NCBI RefSeq assembly: GCF_024435075.2
Contig: NZ_JAMZEG020000005.1
Location: 1 to 64,000, forward strand
Direction of reading: 5' to 3'
Length of the DNA: 64,000 nt
From: Marinomonas maritima
GTDB lineage: Bacteria > Pseudomonadota > Gammaproteobacteria > Pseudomonadales > Marinomonadaceae
Shown here: positions 36,495 to 45,798 of the stretch, piece by piece
Numbering within the stretch: position 1 is the stretch's first letter
Layout of the letters: each line of letters starts with the position of its first letter
Translations under genes and position numbers: made by a program
Notes under the pieces: model-generated
Told to the model about the DNA's origin: nothing
Database searches by the model: none
What the model saw: only the letters and a program-made list of their open reading frames with translations

Positions 36495-37316
36495 CTAACT
36501 CTTTTTTCTATCTAATGTATCTAGATGACTTAAGAATAAGGTAAAAATCTCAGACTGTGTTGAAGTGTCTAATCTGGCGTGAATGTTTTTCCGATGAACT
36601 TTAACGGTCCCGGCACTGATTCCTAGCTCGCTGGCGATGGACTTTGACGAGTGACCTTTGAGTAAGAGTCCTAGAATTTCCTGTTCACGAGTCGTTAATA
36701 CACCGTGTGCAAAGCTTTTAAGTGCATATTTGAGTGGGCCTGAACTAGAGGCTCGTTCAACAAACTCCCCTGCTTGCGTCAACCAGAACTGACGAATCAA
36801 CGCTTCCAATATAGGGAAGACGCTTTTCAAATTATTCAATTCTGTACGGCGAATCGATCCCACTACTTTTTGACGACCTAGTGAAACGGCACACGTTGTT
36901 GTTTTGTCTAATTCTACTAAGATATTAATCTCATCAACTAAATCAAAGTTACGGTAACAAGTTTGGTAGTACTGCGTTTCTTCAAATGAATCGGGTGCCA
37001 TGTCAACCAAGCGATATACGCCTGGTGTAATACCTTGTTGGATGGCATTAAACAGAGGGTCTAGCAGGTAGGCTTGGTTTAAATACATCCTTAGAGTGTG
37101 GCTCTGTTCACTCGGGTTACTGGGATGAATTAAAAGCGGTTTTAGCGTTTTTTTGTACGTTACCATGATGATGGTATCAAAATAGCAAAGGTGACTAAGA
37201 GCGCTTTCTAAAGCAATGGGAAAACTAGGTACTCGAATGTGATTGGCGAGTGAGCCAAGGTCTTTCATTAGCTCGGGTAACGATAATTGTCCTCTAAGTG
37301 TATTGCTCGGCATCAT
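36495..37316 (-). CDS. LuxR-type (GerE-domain) transcriptional regulator
   Basis: 273 residues. The C-terminal 65 residues form a clear GerE helix-turn-helix: LTTREQEILGLLLKGHSSKSIASELGISAGTVKVHRKNI. The N-terminal 200 residues match no domain I recognise confidently; they are not a receiver and do not show obvious acyl-homoserine-lactone motifs. The open frame extends 7 codons further, but those encode the ribosome-binding site GGAAGGA, so ATG 37316 is the start. Converges on the tetR gene with a 33-base gap. Likely activator of polyamine genes by position. Confidence 0.87.
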   Translation of the reverse strand: MMPSNTLRGQLSLPELMKDLGSLANHIRVPSFPIALESALSHLCYFDTIIMVTYKKTLKPLLIHPSNPSEQSHTLRMYLNQAYLLDPLFNAIQQGITPGVYRLVDMAPDSFEETQYYQTCYRNFDLVDEINILVELDKTTTCAVSLGRQKVVGSIRRTELNNLKSVFPILEALIRQFWLTQAGEFVERASSSGPLKYALKSFAHGVLTTREQEILGLLLKGHSSKSIASELGISAGTVKVHRKNIHARLDTSTQSEIFTLFLSHLDTLDRKKS

Positions 37317-37879
37317 GTTAAGTCCTTCCTCATGCACTGCTGTTTACAAGCAATGCATGAGCGTGCGCTGAACTTGCTTTTTTTTGAAAATATATAGAAT
37401 GCAAACAACAGGCTACTTTTTTATTTGTGTGTGTCATTGAGATTAAATCGAGTTTTTACTCGGTTTTGTTCTCGTCTTTAAAATTGAACGTCTTGTATAA
37501 AATTTCCATCGACTTTTTCATTCTTTCTGTAGTAAAAATGAATACTTAACCTGAATGATTTTTCGGCTTATGAAGATTCAAAGTGCAGAGGTGCTGGCAC
37601 TTTAAGTCATTCTTTATTAATACATATCAGTAAATTAGCTGAATGTGAAGAAAAGACGATATCTTTTTTAGAGTGATTTATATACAAGTGGTTTTATCTT
37701 TGCATATACCTACTCGGGGATAGTTACTCGCATCATTTGCTCGGGTTAAGGTAATTTATATCGGAAGAATTTGACTTTAATCCTATGAAAACAATATTAA
37801 AGTCGAATTAAAGCTCGATTATTAGATTAATGATGGCGCTTTCTTTCACAGTTAGACTAATTTCATAAGAGAACATTTT
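37317..37879. promoter_or_regulatory. Control region between the LuxR-type gene and puuA2
   Basis: 563 AT-rich bases with no plausible gene. Three short direct repeats, TACTCG at 37711, TACTCG at 37725 and TGCTCG at 37738, recur every 13-14 bases, 140-170 bases before puuA2; a further TACTCGG is near 37458. They could be binding sites for a regulator on successive helical turns. TGGCAC at 37588 lacks the TTGC element a sigma-54 promoter would need. Confidence 0.45.
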
Positions 37880-39214
37880 ATGTCGGATATGTACGAAGGG
37901 AACAACGAGTTTGATCTGTTCATCACAGATTTAAACGGTAATCTACGCGGCAAGCGCATGCCCTCTAGTGGTTTAAAGAGCGTGATGACGCAAGGAGTAA
38001 AACTTCCTCAATCAGTGATTGGTTTTGATCATTGGGGTGATGATGTTCTCGATAACGGCATGGTTTTCGAGACTGGTGACAGTGATGGTTTGTGCTTGGC
38101 TGTCCATCCTGAGCCCATCTCTGTGCCTTGGGCTGAGTCTGCACGCGATCAAATTTTGGCCATGATGTACAACGTTGATGGCACACCATTTTACCCAGAT
38201 CCACGCCAAATATTGACGCGAATTGTTAAGCGTTTTAAAGCGTTAGGTTACACGCCAGTGGTGGCAACGGAGCTTGAATTCTATTTATTAGATGGCCAGT
38301 CTGAAGCAAAGCGTCAACCTTCGCCTCCTATCATAGTGGAAGGCAACGGTGTGCGTTTGAATAAGACAGATTGCTACTCCATCGAAGAAATGGACGGTCT
38401 AGAAGGCTTTTTCGCGGAAGTGCGTAGAGCATGTGAAATCCAAGGTATCCCAGCAGACACTATTATTTCTGAGTTAGGCCCAGGCCAATTCGAAATCAAC
38501 ATGAAACACAGTAATGATGCCGTTCAAGCGGCAGATCACGCAATTATGTTTAAGCGTTTGATCAAAGGCGTTGCACGTCAGCATGACTTCGGTGCCACTT
38601 TCATGGCGAAACCTTATGCGGATAAGAGTGGCAACGGTTTTCATGTGCATTTTAGTTTGTTGGATGAGCAAGGTATCAATGTGTTCGACAATGGTACAGA
38701 TGAAGGCTCCAGTTTGTTACAGCAGGCCGTTGCTGGATTATTGAACCATATGTCAGATTCCATGCTGGTGTTTGCACCACACATGAATTCCTACCGTCGT
38801 TTTCAAAATGGCGCTCACGCTCCAACATTTGCCAGCTGGGGGTATGAAAACCGTACTGTTGCAGTGCGTATTCCGGAAAGTGACAATGTGGCACGTCGTA
38901 TTGAACATCGTGTGTCTGGTGCAGATGCGAACCCCTACTTAGTGTTGGCTGCCGTGTTAGGTGCTGCGTTACATGGTATCGAAGCCAAAATGTCACCGCC
39001 ACAACCAATCGAAGGTGATGCGTATGCTATGTCAGAACATTTTGAACTTTTACCAAACCGTTGGGAATTAGCCACTGAGTCTTTTGCAGACAGCGCGTTC
39101 TTACGTGATTATTTAGGTGAAGAATTTGTGCGTGTTTACGGCGCAGCGAAAGAACAAGAGCAACAAAAAATACATGGCCGTATTTCCAATGTGGAATATG
39201 AAGCCTATTTATAA
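37880..39214 (+). CDS. puuA: Gamma-glutamylpolyamine synthetase (PuuA-like, glutamine synthetase family), copy 2
   Basis: 444 residues. Glutamine-synthetase fold motifs: TELEFYLLDG, ELGPGQFEINMKHS, FMAKPYADKSGNGFHVHFSLLD, FAPHMNSYRRF and NRTVAVRIPESDNVARRIEHR. Low similarity to copy 1 outside the motifs suggests different substrates. It leads the operon puuA2-potF2-potG-potH-potI-amidotransferase, so uptake and first activation step are coupled. It lacks the length and motifs of housekeeping GlnA (about 470 residues). Confidence 0.9.
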   Translation: MSDMYEGNNEFDLFITDLNGNLRGKRMPSSGLKSVMTQGVKLPQSVIGFDHWGDDVLDNGMVFETGDSDGLCLAVHPEPISVPWAESARDQILAMMYNVDGTPFYPDPRQILTRIVKRFKALGYTPVVATELEFYLLDGQSEAKRQPSPPIIVEGNGVRLNKTDCYSIEEMDGLEGFFAEVRRACEIQGIPADTIISELGPGQFEINMKHSNDAVQAADHAIMFKRLIKGVARQHDFGATFMAKPYADKSGNGFHVHFSLLDEQGINVFDNGTDEGSSLLQQAVAGLLNHMSDSMLVFAPHMNSYRRFQNGAHAPTFASWGYENRTVAVRIPESDNVARRIEHRVSGADANPYLVLAAVLGAALHGIEAKMSPPQPIEGDAYAMSEHFELLPNRWELATESFADSAFLRDYLGEEFVRVYGAAKEQEQQKIHGRISNVEYEAYL

Positions 39215-39337
39215 AACGCTTTGCTGATCAGAACTGCATTAGAAAATAGAGCCCGATAGAGGCTTTGCTTAAAATAAAAAACCACATCACAACTGGAACC
39301 AGTCAATGACAATTGGCTGATAATTGGAGAATCTTAC

Positions 39338-40429
39338 ATGAAACGCAATGTATTGAGTTTATTGATCGCTGGCGCAGCTTCTACGTTCGCTGTTAGCAGT
39401 TATGCAGAAGACGTTTTAAACGTTTACAACTGGTCAGACTATATGGCGCCAGGCGCTTTGGAGCAGTTTTCTAAAGAAACAGGCATTAAAGTTAACTACG
39501 ATGTGTATGACAGCAATGAAGTTTTAGAAGCAAAGCTGATGGCTGGTGGTTCTGGCTACGATGTCGTCATGCCATCTAACTCGTTCTTTGAGCGTCAAGT
39601 TAAGGCGGGTGTGTATCAAGCAATTGATAAAAGCAAGCTGAGCAATTATGGCAATCTGGATCAAACCCTGGCTAAGCAAATTGAAAAGCATGATGCTGGC
39701 AACCTACATAATATTCCTTACGCTTGGGGGACGATTGGTATCGGTTACAACACCAAAATGATTGAGGAACGATTGGGTACTGCGGATATCGACTCTTGGG
39801 ACATTTTATTTGATCCTAGTATCGCGGCTAAGCTGAATGATTGCGGTATCGCTGTATTGGATTCTCCAGCGGAAGTGATGTCGGTAGTCAATAACTATCG
39901 TGGTATTGATCCAAACTCAGAAGACAAAGATGAGTTGGTAGAATCCACCAAACTTATGTCTATTGCTCAAGACAATGTAAAATATTTTCACTCCAGTAAA
40001 TACATTTCTGATTTAGCAAATGGCGATGTGTGTGTGGCAATTGGTTATAACGGCGATATTCTGCAATCGCAGAGTCGTGCGGAAGAAGCGGGCCAAGGTG
40101 TTGACATCAAGTTTGTCATTCCTAAGGAAGGCACTTTGGTATGGTTTGATTTAATGGCAATTCCTGCTGACGCGCCTCATCCAGAAGCGGCACATAAATT
40201 CATCGACTTCATCCTGAAAAAAGACATCGCTGCTGCGATCTCGAATTATGTTTTCTATGCAGTACCAAACACGGCCGCTGTACCGCTTTTAGATGAAGAA
40301 GTGGCGACAAATAAAGGTGTGTACCCAACTCAAGAAGTAAAAGAAAAACTGTTTGTGCAAGTTGCTCATGCTGCGCGTTTCGATCGCCTATTGACACGTG
40401 CTTGGACCAACATCAAAACTGGTCGTTAA
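39338..40429 (+). CDS. potF: Periplasmic putrescine-binding protein PotF, copy 2
   Basis: 363 residues; signal peptide MKRNVLSLLIAGAASTFAVS with cleavage near SYA-ED; mature start DVLNVYNWSDYMAPGALEQF and ending RLLTRAWTNIKTGR as in PotF. Genes for the ATPase and two permeases follow directly, so this is the cognate receptor of that importer. About half the residues appear shared with copy 1. Confidence 0.95.
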   Translation: MKRNVLSLLIAGAASTFAVSSYAEDVLNVYNWSDYMAPGALEQFSKETGIKVNYDVYDSNEVLEAKLMAGGSGYDVVMPSNSFFERQVKAGVYQAIDKSKLSNYGNLDQTLAKQIEKHDAGNLHNIPYAWGTIGIGYNTKMIEERLGTADIDSWDILFDPSIAAKLNDCGIAVLDSPAEVMSVVNNYRGIDPNSEDKDELVESTKLMSIAQDNVKYFHSSKYISDLANGDVCVAIGYNGDILQSQSRAEEAGQGVDIKFVIPKEGTLVWFDLMAIPADAPHPEAAHKFIDFILKKDIAAAISNYVFYAVPNTAAVPLLDEEVATNKGVYPTQEVKEKLFVQVAHAARFDRLLTRAWTNIKTGR

Positions 40430-40505
40430 GCAGCCTTCTGTACGTGGGTGACACGGTATAGTGTCACCCTTCTTGAATACTTATTACCATTCTGACAGGT
40501 GTTTT

Positions 40506-41660
40506 ATGTCTGTGTCTTCTGTTTCTCCCATTGTGACCTCTCAATCGATGCCTGCTTGGCGTCAAAAAGACGCTGAGCCTTTTGTTCGTATTGAGCAAAT
40601 CAATAAAGCGTTTGGCGATTTCACTGCAGTGAATAACGTCTCTTTGGATATTTATAAGAACGAACTATTTTGTCTACTGGGCGGATCGGGTTCGGGTAAA
40701 AGTACCTTGTTAAGAATGTTGGCGGGATTTGAATCCCCTACTTCGGGGCGTATTATCATCGACGGCGTGGACATGTCGAATGTGCCACCGTGGGAACGTC
40801 CGGTAAACATGATGTTTCAGTCTTATGCCTTGTTTCCACATTTAACAGTCGAAGCGAATGTCGCGTTTGGTTTAAAACGCGAAGGTTTGCCAAGCCATGA
40901 AGTGAAAAAGCGCGTCGCAGACATCTTAGACATGGTGCAATTGGGGCACCTATCTCGCCGTAAACCGCATATGTTGTCTGGTGGTCAGCGCCAGCGTGTG
41001 GCTTTAGCGCGTTCTTTGGTTAAGCGCCCTAAGCTGCTTTTGTTGGATGAGCCTTTGGGTGCGTTGGATAAGAAACTGCGCGAAGAAACACAGTTTGAAT
41101 TGATGCGATTACAAGAAGAACTTGGTATTACCTTTGTCGTAGTGACTCATGACCAAGAAGAAGCGATGACGCTGGCAACGCGCATTGGTGTGATGAATAA
41201 CGGCGTGATTGTCCAAACGGCTGAACCTCACGAAATGTATGAATACCCAAGCAATCGTTTCGTCGCGGAGTTCATTGGTAATGTGAATTTGTTTGACGGC
41301 ACTGTGATCTCGGATGAGCGCGATAGCGCCTCGATTCAATGCGATGACACCAATGGCCTTATTTATTTGGATCACGGCATCAGCTGCGCGCCTAACCAAG
41401 TGGTAAACGTAGCGATTCGTCCTGAAAAAATGCGTATAGCACGCGAAGCATCCAATGCTGAAAATAACGCTGCAGAAGGGATTATTACGGAAGTGGCGTA
41501 CATGGGGAGCCAGTCTATCTACAAAGTGCGTTTGCAGTCAGGGAAAGAAGTGCGTATCACGCAACCCAATTCTCACCGAGATACCGGTGAGCGTCTAACA
41601 TGGGATGATCATGTATACCTATCTTGGGATGCCGACAGTAGCGTGGTACTAACATCATGA
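40506..41660 (+). CDS. potG: Putrescine ABC transporter ATPase PotG
   Basis: 384-residue ATPase energising PotHI. Walker A GGSGSGKST, Q-loop FQSYALFPHL, signature LSGGQRQRVALARSL, Walker B LLLLDEPLGALDKKL, H-loop VVTHDQEEA, and a C-terminal TOBE domain from about residue 290 (VNVAIRPEKMRI). ATG 40506 has AGG 6 bases upstream and replaces the longer frame from 40461. Stop overlaps the potH start. Confidence 0.95.
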   Translation: MSVSSVSPIVTSQSMPAWRQKDAEPFVRIEQINKAFGDFTAVNNVSLDIYKNELFCLLGGSGSGKSTLLRMLAGFESPTSGRIIIDGVDMSNVPPWERPVNMMFQSYALFPHLTVEANVAFGLKREGLPSHEVKKRVADILDMVQLGHLSRRKPHMLSGGQRQRVALARSLVKRPKLLLLDEPLGALDKKLREETQFELMRLQEELGITFVVVTHDQEEAMTLATRIGVMNNGVIVQTAEPHEMYEYPSNRFVAEFIGNVNLFDGTVISDERDSASIQCDDTNGLIYLDHGISCAPNQVVNVAIRPEKMRIAREASNAENNAAEGIITEVAYMGSQSIYKVRLQSGKEVRITQPNSHRDTGERLTWDDHVYLSWDADSSVVLTS

Positions 41661-42589
41661 TAAACGCACCTACCAATACAACACAGCCGACGCTGTTACA
41701 GCGTTTGCAAACCATGCGTCTGGGGCGCTGGTTTGTCATCCTAATGCCAATGTTGTGGTTGGCAGCGTTCTTTTTTATCCCTTTTTTGGTGGTGTTTAAA
41801 ATATCGCTTTCAGAGGCAATGATTGCGGTGCCTCCCTACTCACCTTTATTGGAATGGGATCCAAGTAACGCCTACGCGACGTTAAAAGTCACCTTTGGCA
41901 ACTATTTGTTTTTGTTTGAATCACGTTTTTACTTAGACGCTTATTTAAGCTCTTTGCGCATTGCCGCGGTGTCGACTTTTTTCACTTTAATCATTGGTTT
42001 TCCGATTGCTTATCTTATCGCTCGTAGTGGTCCGATGGCACGTACGATATTGTTATCCTTGGTTATTTTGCCTTTCTGGACGTCATTTTTATTGCGCGTT
42101 TATGCTTGGATGTCGCTGTTGAAAAAGAATGGTTTGGTCAACGACACATTGATGTCTTTAGGCTTGATTGATCAGCCACTGCAAATCCTACAAACGGATG
42201 TGGCTGTGTATATCGGTATTGTTTACACCTATCTTCCGTTTATGATTCTGCCGCTTTATACCACGCTAGAAAAAATGGACATGAGCTTGATTGAAGCCGC
42301 GAAAGATCTAGGTGCTAAGCCATGGCGAGCATTTTGTTCTGTCACTTTACCATTGGCGAAACCTGGCATCATCGCAGGTTGTTTGTTGGTGTTTATCCCT
42401 GCTGTTGGCGAGTTTGTTATACCTTCGCTGTTAGGCGGCTCAGATACTCTTATGATTGGACGTGTACTGTGGGACGAATTCTTCCTTAATCGAGATTGGC
42501 CTTTAGCGTCTGCTGTCGCGATCATTATGCTGATCGTCTTGGTCGGCCCCATTATGTTTATGCGAAATGGCAACAAGGAGGCAATGTAA
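41657..42589 (+). CDS. potH: Putrescine ABC transporter permease PotH
   Basis: 310-residue permease with six predicted membrane helices and the EAA loop IEAAKDLGAKPWRAFCSVTLPLAKPGI. Overlaps potG by ATGA and potI by one base, so all three are coupled. Confidence 0.95.
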   Translation: MINAPTNTTQPTLLQRLQTMRLGRWFVILMPMLWLAAFFFIPFLVVFKISLSEAMIAVPPYSPLLEWDPSNAYATLKVTFGNYLFLFESRFYLDAYLSSLRIAAVSTFFTLIIGFPIAYLIARSGPMARTILLSLVILPFWTSFLLRVYAWMSLLKKNGLVNDTLMSLGLIDQPLQILQTDVAVYIGIVYTYLPFMILPLYTTLEKMDMSLIEAAKDLGAKPWRAFCSVTLPLAKPGIIAGCLLVFIPAVGEFVIPSLLGGSDTLMIGRVLWDEFFLNRDWPLASAVAIIMLIVLVGPIMFMRNGNKEAM

Positions 42590-43398
42590 TGAAAGATCAT
42601 TCCTTAGCTTTAAAGCTCAGTGCAGGTTTTGGTTTCTTGTTCCTATACGCGCCAATTGTTGCTTTGATTATCTACAGTTTTAACGAGTCTAAACTGGTGA
42701 CGGTATGGGGTGGATGGTCACTTAAATGGTATGTTGAACTGTTCCGTAATGAACAGATTATGAACGCAGCCTGGGTGAGTTTAAAAATTGCGTTTATTAG
42801 TGCGACGCTTGCGTCGATACTTGGCACGATAGCGGGATTTGTTTTGAGTCGTATGGGCAAATTTCGTGGAAAAACCATGATGGCTGGTTGGGTGACGGCA
42901 CCTCTGGTGATGCCAGAAGTGATCACAGGTTTGTCATTGTTATTGCTCTTCGTAGCAATGGAAAGCATGTTTGGTTGGCCTGCAGGTCGGGGTATGACGA
43001 CGATTGTGATTGCCCACACAACGTTTTGCTTGGCGTATGTCGCAGTTGTCGTACAATCGCGTTTATCATCGATGGATGAAACGTTGGAAGAAGCGGCAAT
43101 GGACCTTGGTGCAAAGCCTGTCTCGTTGTTTTTTCTGATTACGTTGCCATTGATTGCACCCGCGATACTGTCTGGCTGGTTGCTGTCGTTTACCTTGTCG
43201 CTTGATGATTTAGTGATTGCTAGTTTCGTATCTGGACCAGGAAACTCTACATTACCTATGGTGATTTTCTCTAAAGTGCGTCTTGGTGTCACCCCTGAGA
43301 TTAATGCCCTAGCGACGTTAATGATATTGGTGGTTTCCATTGCTGTGATTGCGGCCATTTTCTTAATGCGTCGTCAAAATCGATTTCAAAATCCATAA
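42589..43398 (+). CDS. potI: Putrescine ABC transporter permease PotI
   Basis: 269-residue second permease: first helix after a short basic start (MKDHSLALK), EAA loop LEEAAMDLGAKPVSLFFLITLPLIAPAI. ATG 42589 overlaps the potH stop (TAATG) and is preceded by GGAGG. The longer frame from 42496 lies within potH and is not used. Confidence 0.95.
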   Translation: MKDHSLALKLSAGFGFLFLYAPIVALIIYSFNESKLVTVWGGWSLKWYVELFRNEQIMNAAWVSLKIAFISATLASILGTIAGFVLSRMGKFRGKTMMAGWVTAPLVMPEVITGLSLLLLFVAMESMFGWPAGRGMTTIVIAHTTFCLAYVAVVVQSRLSSMDETLEEAAMDLGAKPVSLFFLITLPLIAPAILSGWLLSFTLSLDDLVIASFVSGPGNSTLPMVIFSKVRLGVTPEINALATLMILVVSIAVIAAIFLMRRQNRFQNP

Positions 43399-43425
43399 GC
43401 GTTGTATTTTTGAGGTACGTTATTC

Positions 43426-44130
43426 ATGAAAATAGGAATTCTTGCAGCGGGCATTACGCCTGATGTATTACGCTCTAAGTACCCTACTTATGCGGAAATG
43501 TTTGCTCAACAGATTGCGGCAATGGAGCCGGACTTATCGTTTGAGATATTCGATGTGCGTTTGGACGAATTTCCTGAAAGCATAGATTGCTGTGACGCTT
43601 GGTTGATTACAGGCTCTAAATCCGATGCTTATGGAGATGACCCATGGATCACGCGTCTGTGTGAGTTCATTTGTGAAGTGGATGCCAAGGACAAAGTACT
43701 GGTTGGCATTTGTTTTGGCCATCAAGTTATTGCCCGAGCATTAGGCGGGCGCGTTGCCAAATTTGATGGTGGTTGGGGCGTCGGCGTTCACCACTATCAA
43801 GTAGCAGAGAATGTTGCCACCCCTTTGGGCCGTAAAGACGTTGCTTTTTGTGCATTCCATCAAGACCAAGTGCTGGAAAAACCTGAAAAAATGATCAGCT
43901 TCCTTAGCAGTGATTTCTGCCAACACGCTGGTTTAATTTATAAAGATCGAATCTTGACTTTCCAAGGGCATCCGGAGTTTTCTAAAGCTTACGAAACAGA
44001 ATTGCTTGACCTATACGACGGTGTCACCCTCACATCAGCGGTTGCTGCGAAAGCACGTGAAACCGTTGCGCAAGAAGAAATAGATAACCAACAACTGATG
44101 GCTTGGATTGGAAAATTCTTGAAAGGATAA
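43426..44130 (+). CDS. Class I glutamine amidotransferase, possible gamma-glutamyl-GABA hydrolase
   Basis: 234 residues of the GMP-synthase-type glutaminase family. Nucleophile C96 in GICFGHQVIARALGG and the His-Glu pair in FQGHPEFS are visible. It is not the same subfamily as E. coli PuuD, whose nucleophile motif is AICRG. Being last in the puuA2-pot operon, it could release GABA from gamma-glutamyl-GABA, replacing PuuD; it could equally handle another gamma-glutamyl compound. Function is inferred from context only. Confidence 0.82.
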   Translation: MKIGILAAGITPDVLRSKYPTYAEMFAQQIAAMEPDLSFEIFDVRLDEFPESIDCCDAWLITGSKSDAYGDDPWITRLCEFICEVDAKDKVLVGICFGHQVIARALGGRVAKFDGGWGVGVHHYQVAENVATPLGRKDVAFCAFHQDQVLEKPEKMISFLSSDFCQHAGLIYKDRILTFQGHPEFSKAYETELLDLYDGVTLTSAVAAKARETVAQEEIDNQQLMAWIGKFLKG

Positions 44131-44171
44131 TGTTACATAACCACTAATGAGCAATCCCTGTAACGTATACA

Positions 44172-44207
44172 CCAATAAGGCGCACCCGTCTCCGGATGCG
44201 CCTTTTG
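44172..44207. terminator. Hairpin terminator, copy 1 of a 36-bp repeat
   Basis: AAGGCGCA pairs with TGCGCCTT and inner CCG/CGG, followed by TTTTG. It lies between the amidotransferase and convergent qorB genes. The same 36 bases, with two changes, occur at 50011-50046 inside the fhuF-like gene. Confidence 0.7.
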
Positions 44208-44242
44208 TAAGATTTTTATCCCTTTCCTTTCTTAAATACGGC

Positions 44243-45091
44243 TTACAACGCCGCTTTGATACTGTCTTCAATGGATGTTGTAGGACGTCCAATCAGTGTT
44301 GATAGATCTTTGCTGTCGTTGAATAAGGCTCCCTTTGACGCGCCGACATCAGAATCCGCTAATATGCCAGCAAAGCCTTCGGGTAAGCCCATGCCGACTA
44401 AAGCCTTGGTGTACTCTGCTTCTGGAAGGTTTTGATAAATCACGGCTTTGCCGCTGAGATGACTGATTGCTTGAGCGTATTCACTGAGAGTGAATGCATT
44501 GTCTCCTGCTAATTCGTATATTTTACCTGCTTGATTGTCACGGGTTAGCACGACTGCAGCCGCTGCCGCGTAGTCTGCTCGTGCTGCCGCAGAAAATTTG
44601 CCTTCACCTGCACTGCCTAGTACCGCGCCGTGCTCAAGTGCCATACCAATTGTTCCCGTGTAATTTTCAGAGTACCAGCCGTTGCGAAGCAATACATGCG
44701 GCACGCCAGATTCCGCTAATAGCTTTTCTGTCGCTGCGTGTTCTTCTGCCAAGATAAGCGATGAGGTATCTGCTTTTAAAATACTGGTGTAAGCGATGAG
44801 AGAAACACCTGCGGCCTTTGCTGCCTCGATGACATTTTTATGTTGAATTTCACGTTGACCGACTTTGCTAGAGGAAATGAGCAGTATTTTTTCTACGTTA
44901 GCGAGCGCTGTTACCAAGGTATCTGGTTGAGTGTAATCTGCTTGGCGAATGTGTACGCCTTTCTCGGCTAGGTCTTTTACACTGTCGATATTACGAACGG
45001 CTGCAACAATGTTGCTGGCGGCTGTTTTTTCTAATAAAGATTCAATGACCAAACGGCCAAGTTGGCCTGATGCACCTGTTACTAAAATCAT
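44243..45091 (-). CDS. qorB: NAD(P)-dependent quinone oxidoreductase QorB-like (YtfG)
   Basis: 282-residue NmrA/atypical short-chain dehydrogenase. Nucleotide motif TGASGQLG at 5-12, NGWYSENYTG and YELAGDNAFTLSEYAQ match YtfG/QorB, which reduces quinones with NADPH. Divergent from an HxlR gene, the same arrangement as ytfG/ytfH in E. coli. Confidence 0.93.
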   Translation of the reverse strand: MILVTGASGQLGRLVIESLLEKTAASNIVAAVRNIDSVKDLAEKGVHIRQADYTQPDTLVTALANVEKILLISSSKVGQREIQHKNVIEAAKAAGVSLIAYTSILKADTSSLILAEEHAATEKLLAESGVPHVLLRNGWYSENYTGTIGMALEHGAVLGSAGEGKFSAAARADYAAAAAVVLTRDNQAGKIYELAGDNAFTLSEYAQAISHLSGKAVIYQNLPEAEYTKALVGMGLPEGFAGILADSDVGASKGALFNDSKDLSTLIGRPTTSIEDSIKAAL

Positions 45092-45174
45092 GGTTTTCTC
45101 CTTTGAGTTTTAAGTTGATGAGAGTAGAATAAATCACTAACAAACTTTTAGTAAGTACATACAAAAAGGTAAGT

Positions 45175-45600
45175 ATGAAGAAAAATCATTTAATTGAAGA
45201 TCAACGAAAAAAGTCCGGATTATCAGCGCATTTTGAAAGAGGCGATGTATTTTCTGATCAGTGCCCTTCTCGGGATGTGTTGAAGCACGTGACGAGCCGT
45301 TGGGCTGTGTTGGTTTTACTGGCATTAAAAGGCGGTGAAACACATCGCTTTAGTGAACTGCGTCGTACTATTAATGGCGTAAGTGAGAAGATGCTTGCAC
45401 AGACTCTACAAGCGCTAGAGCAAGATGGTTTTGTATTGCGAGTGGCATATCCTGTGGTACCACCTCATGTGGAATACAGTTTGACTGATAGTGGTATGCA
45501 AGTAGCGGAACATGTGGTCGGATTAGCAGATTGGATTGAAGATAATATCGCTACTATTTTAGATAATCAGTCTCAGCATATTGAAAAAATCAGTGCGTAA
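45175..45600 (+). CDS. HxlR-family regulator (YtfH-like)
   Basis: 141-residue winged-helix protein of the HxlR family. C29 in DQCPSRDVLKHV is in the place where redox-sensing HxlR proteins (QorR, HypR) have their thiol switch. Core HTH: RFSELRRTINGVSEKMLAQTLQALEQDGFVLR. Divergent from qorB with an 83-base gap containing GTAAGTACATAC, a plausible operator. Expected to derepress qorB under thiol or quinone stress. Confidence 0.92.
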   Translation: MKKNHLIEDQRKKSGLSAHFERGDVFSDQCPSRDVLKHVTSRWAVLVLLALKGGETHRFSELRRTINGVSEKMLAQTLQALEQDGFVLRVAYPVVPPHVEYSLTDSGMQVAEHVVGLADWIEDNIATILDNQSQHIEKISA

Positions 45601-45798
45601 TCGGTCTTGGTTGATCGCATTTTTATAGTGTAAATGAGGGTGTCAAAGCGATAAATAGAAAGTGAGTACTTACATATAATTACATTTTTTAACGTTTTTA
45701 AACCTCTGCCCTGATCTGCCCTACGCGAATTATTAGGGCTAGAGTTCTAGTTTATTCGATCAATAGACGTCGTCGTGACTGACTGTAAAAACAAAAAA

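Noticed and set aside
37588..37605. Sigma-54 promoter starting TGGCAC
   Set aside because: The second element TTGC is not at the required spacing.
31575..45600. Polyamine block as a mobile island
   Set aside because: No integrase, transposase, tRNA edge or flanking repeats seen; base use does not look different by eye.
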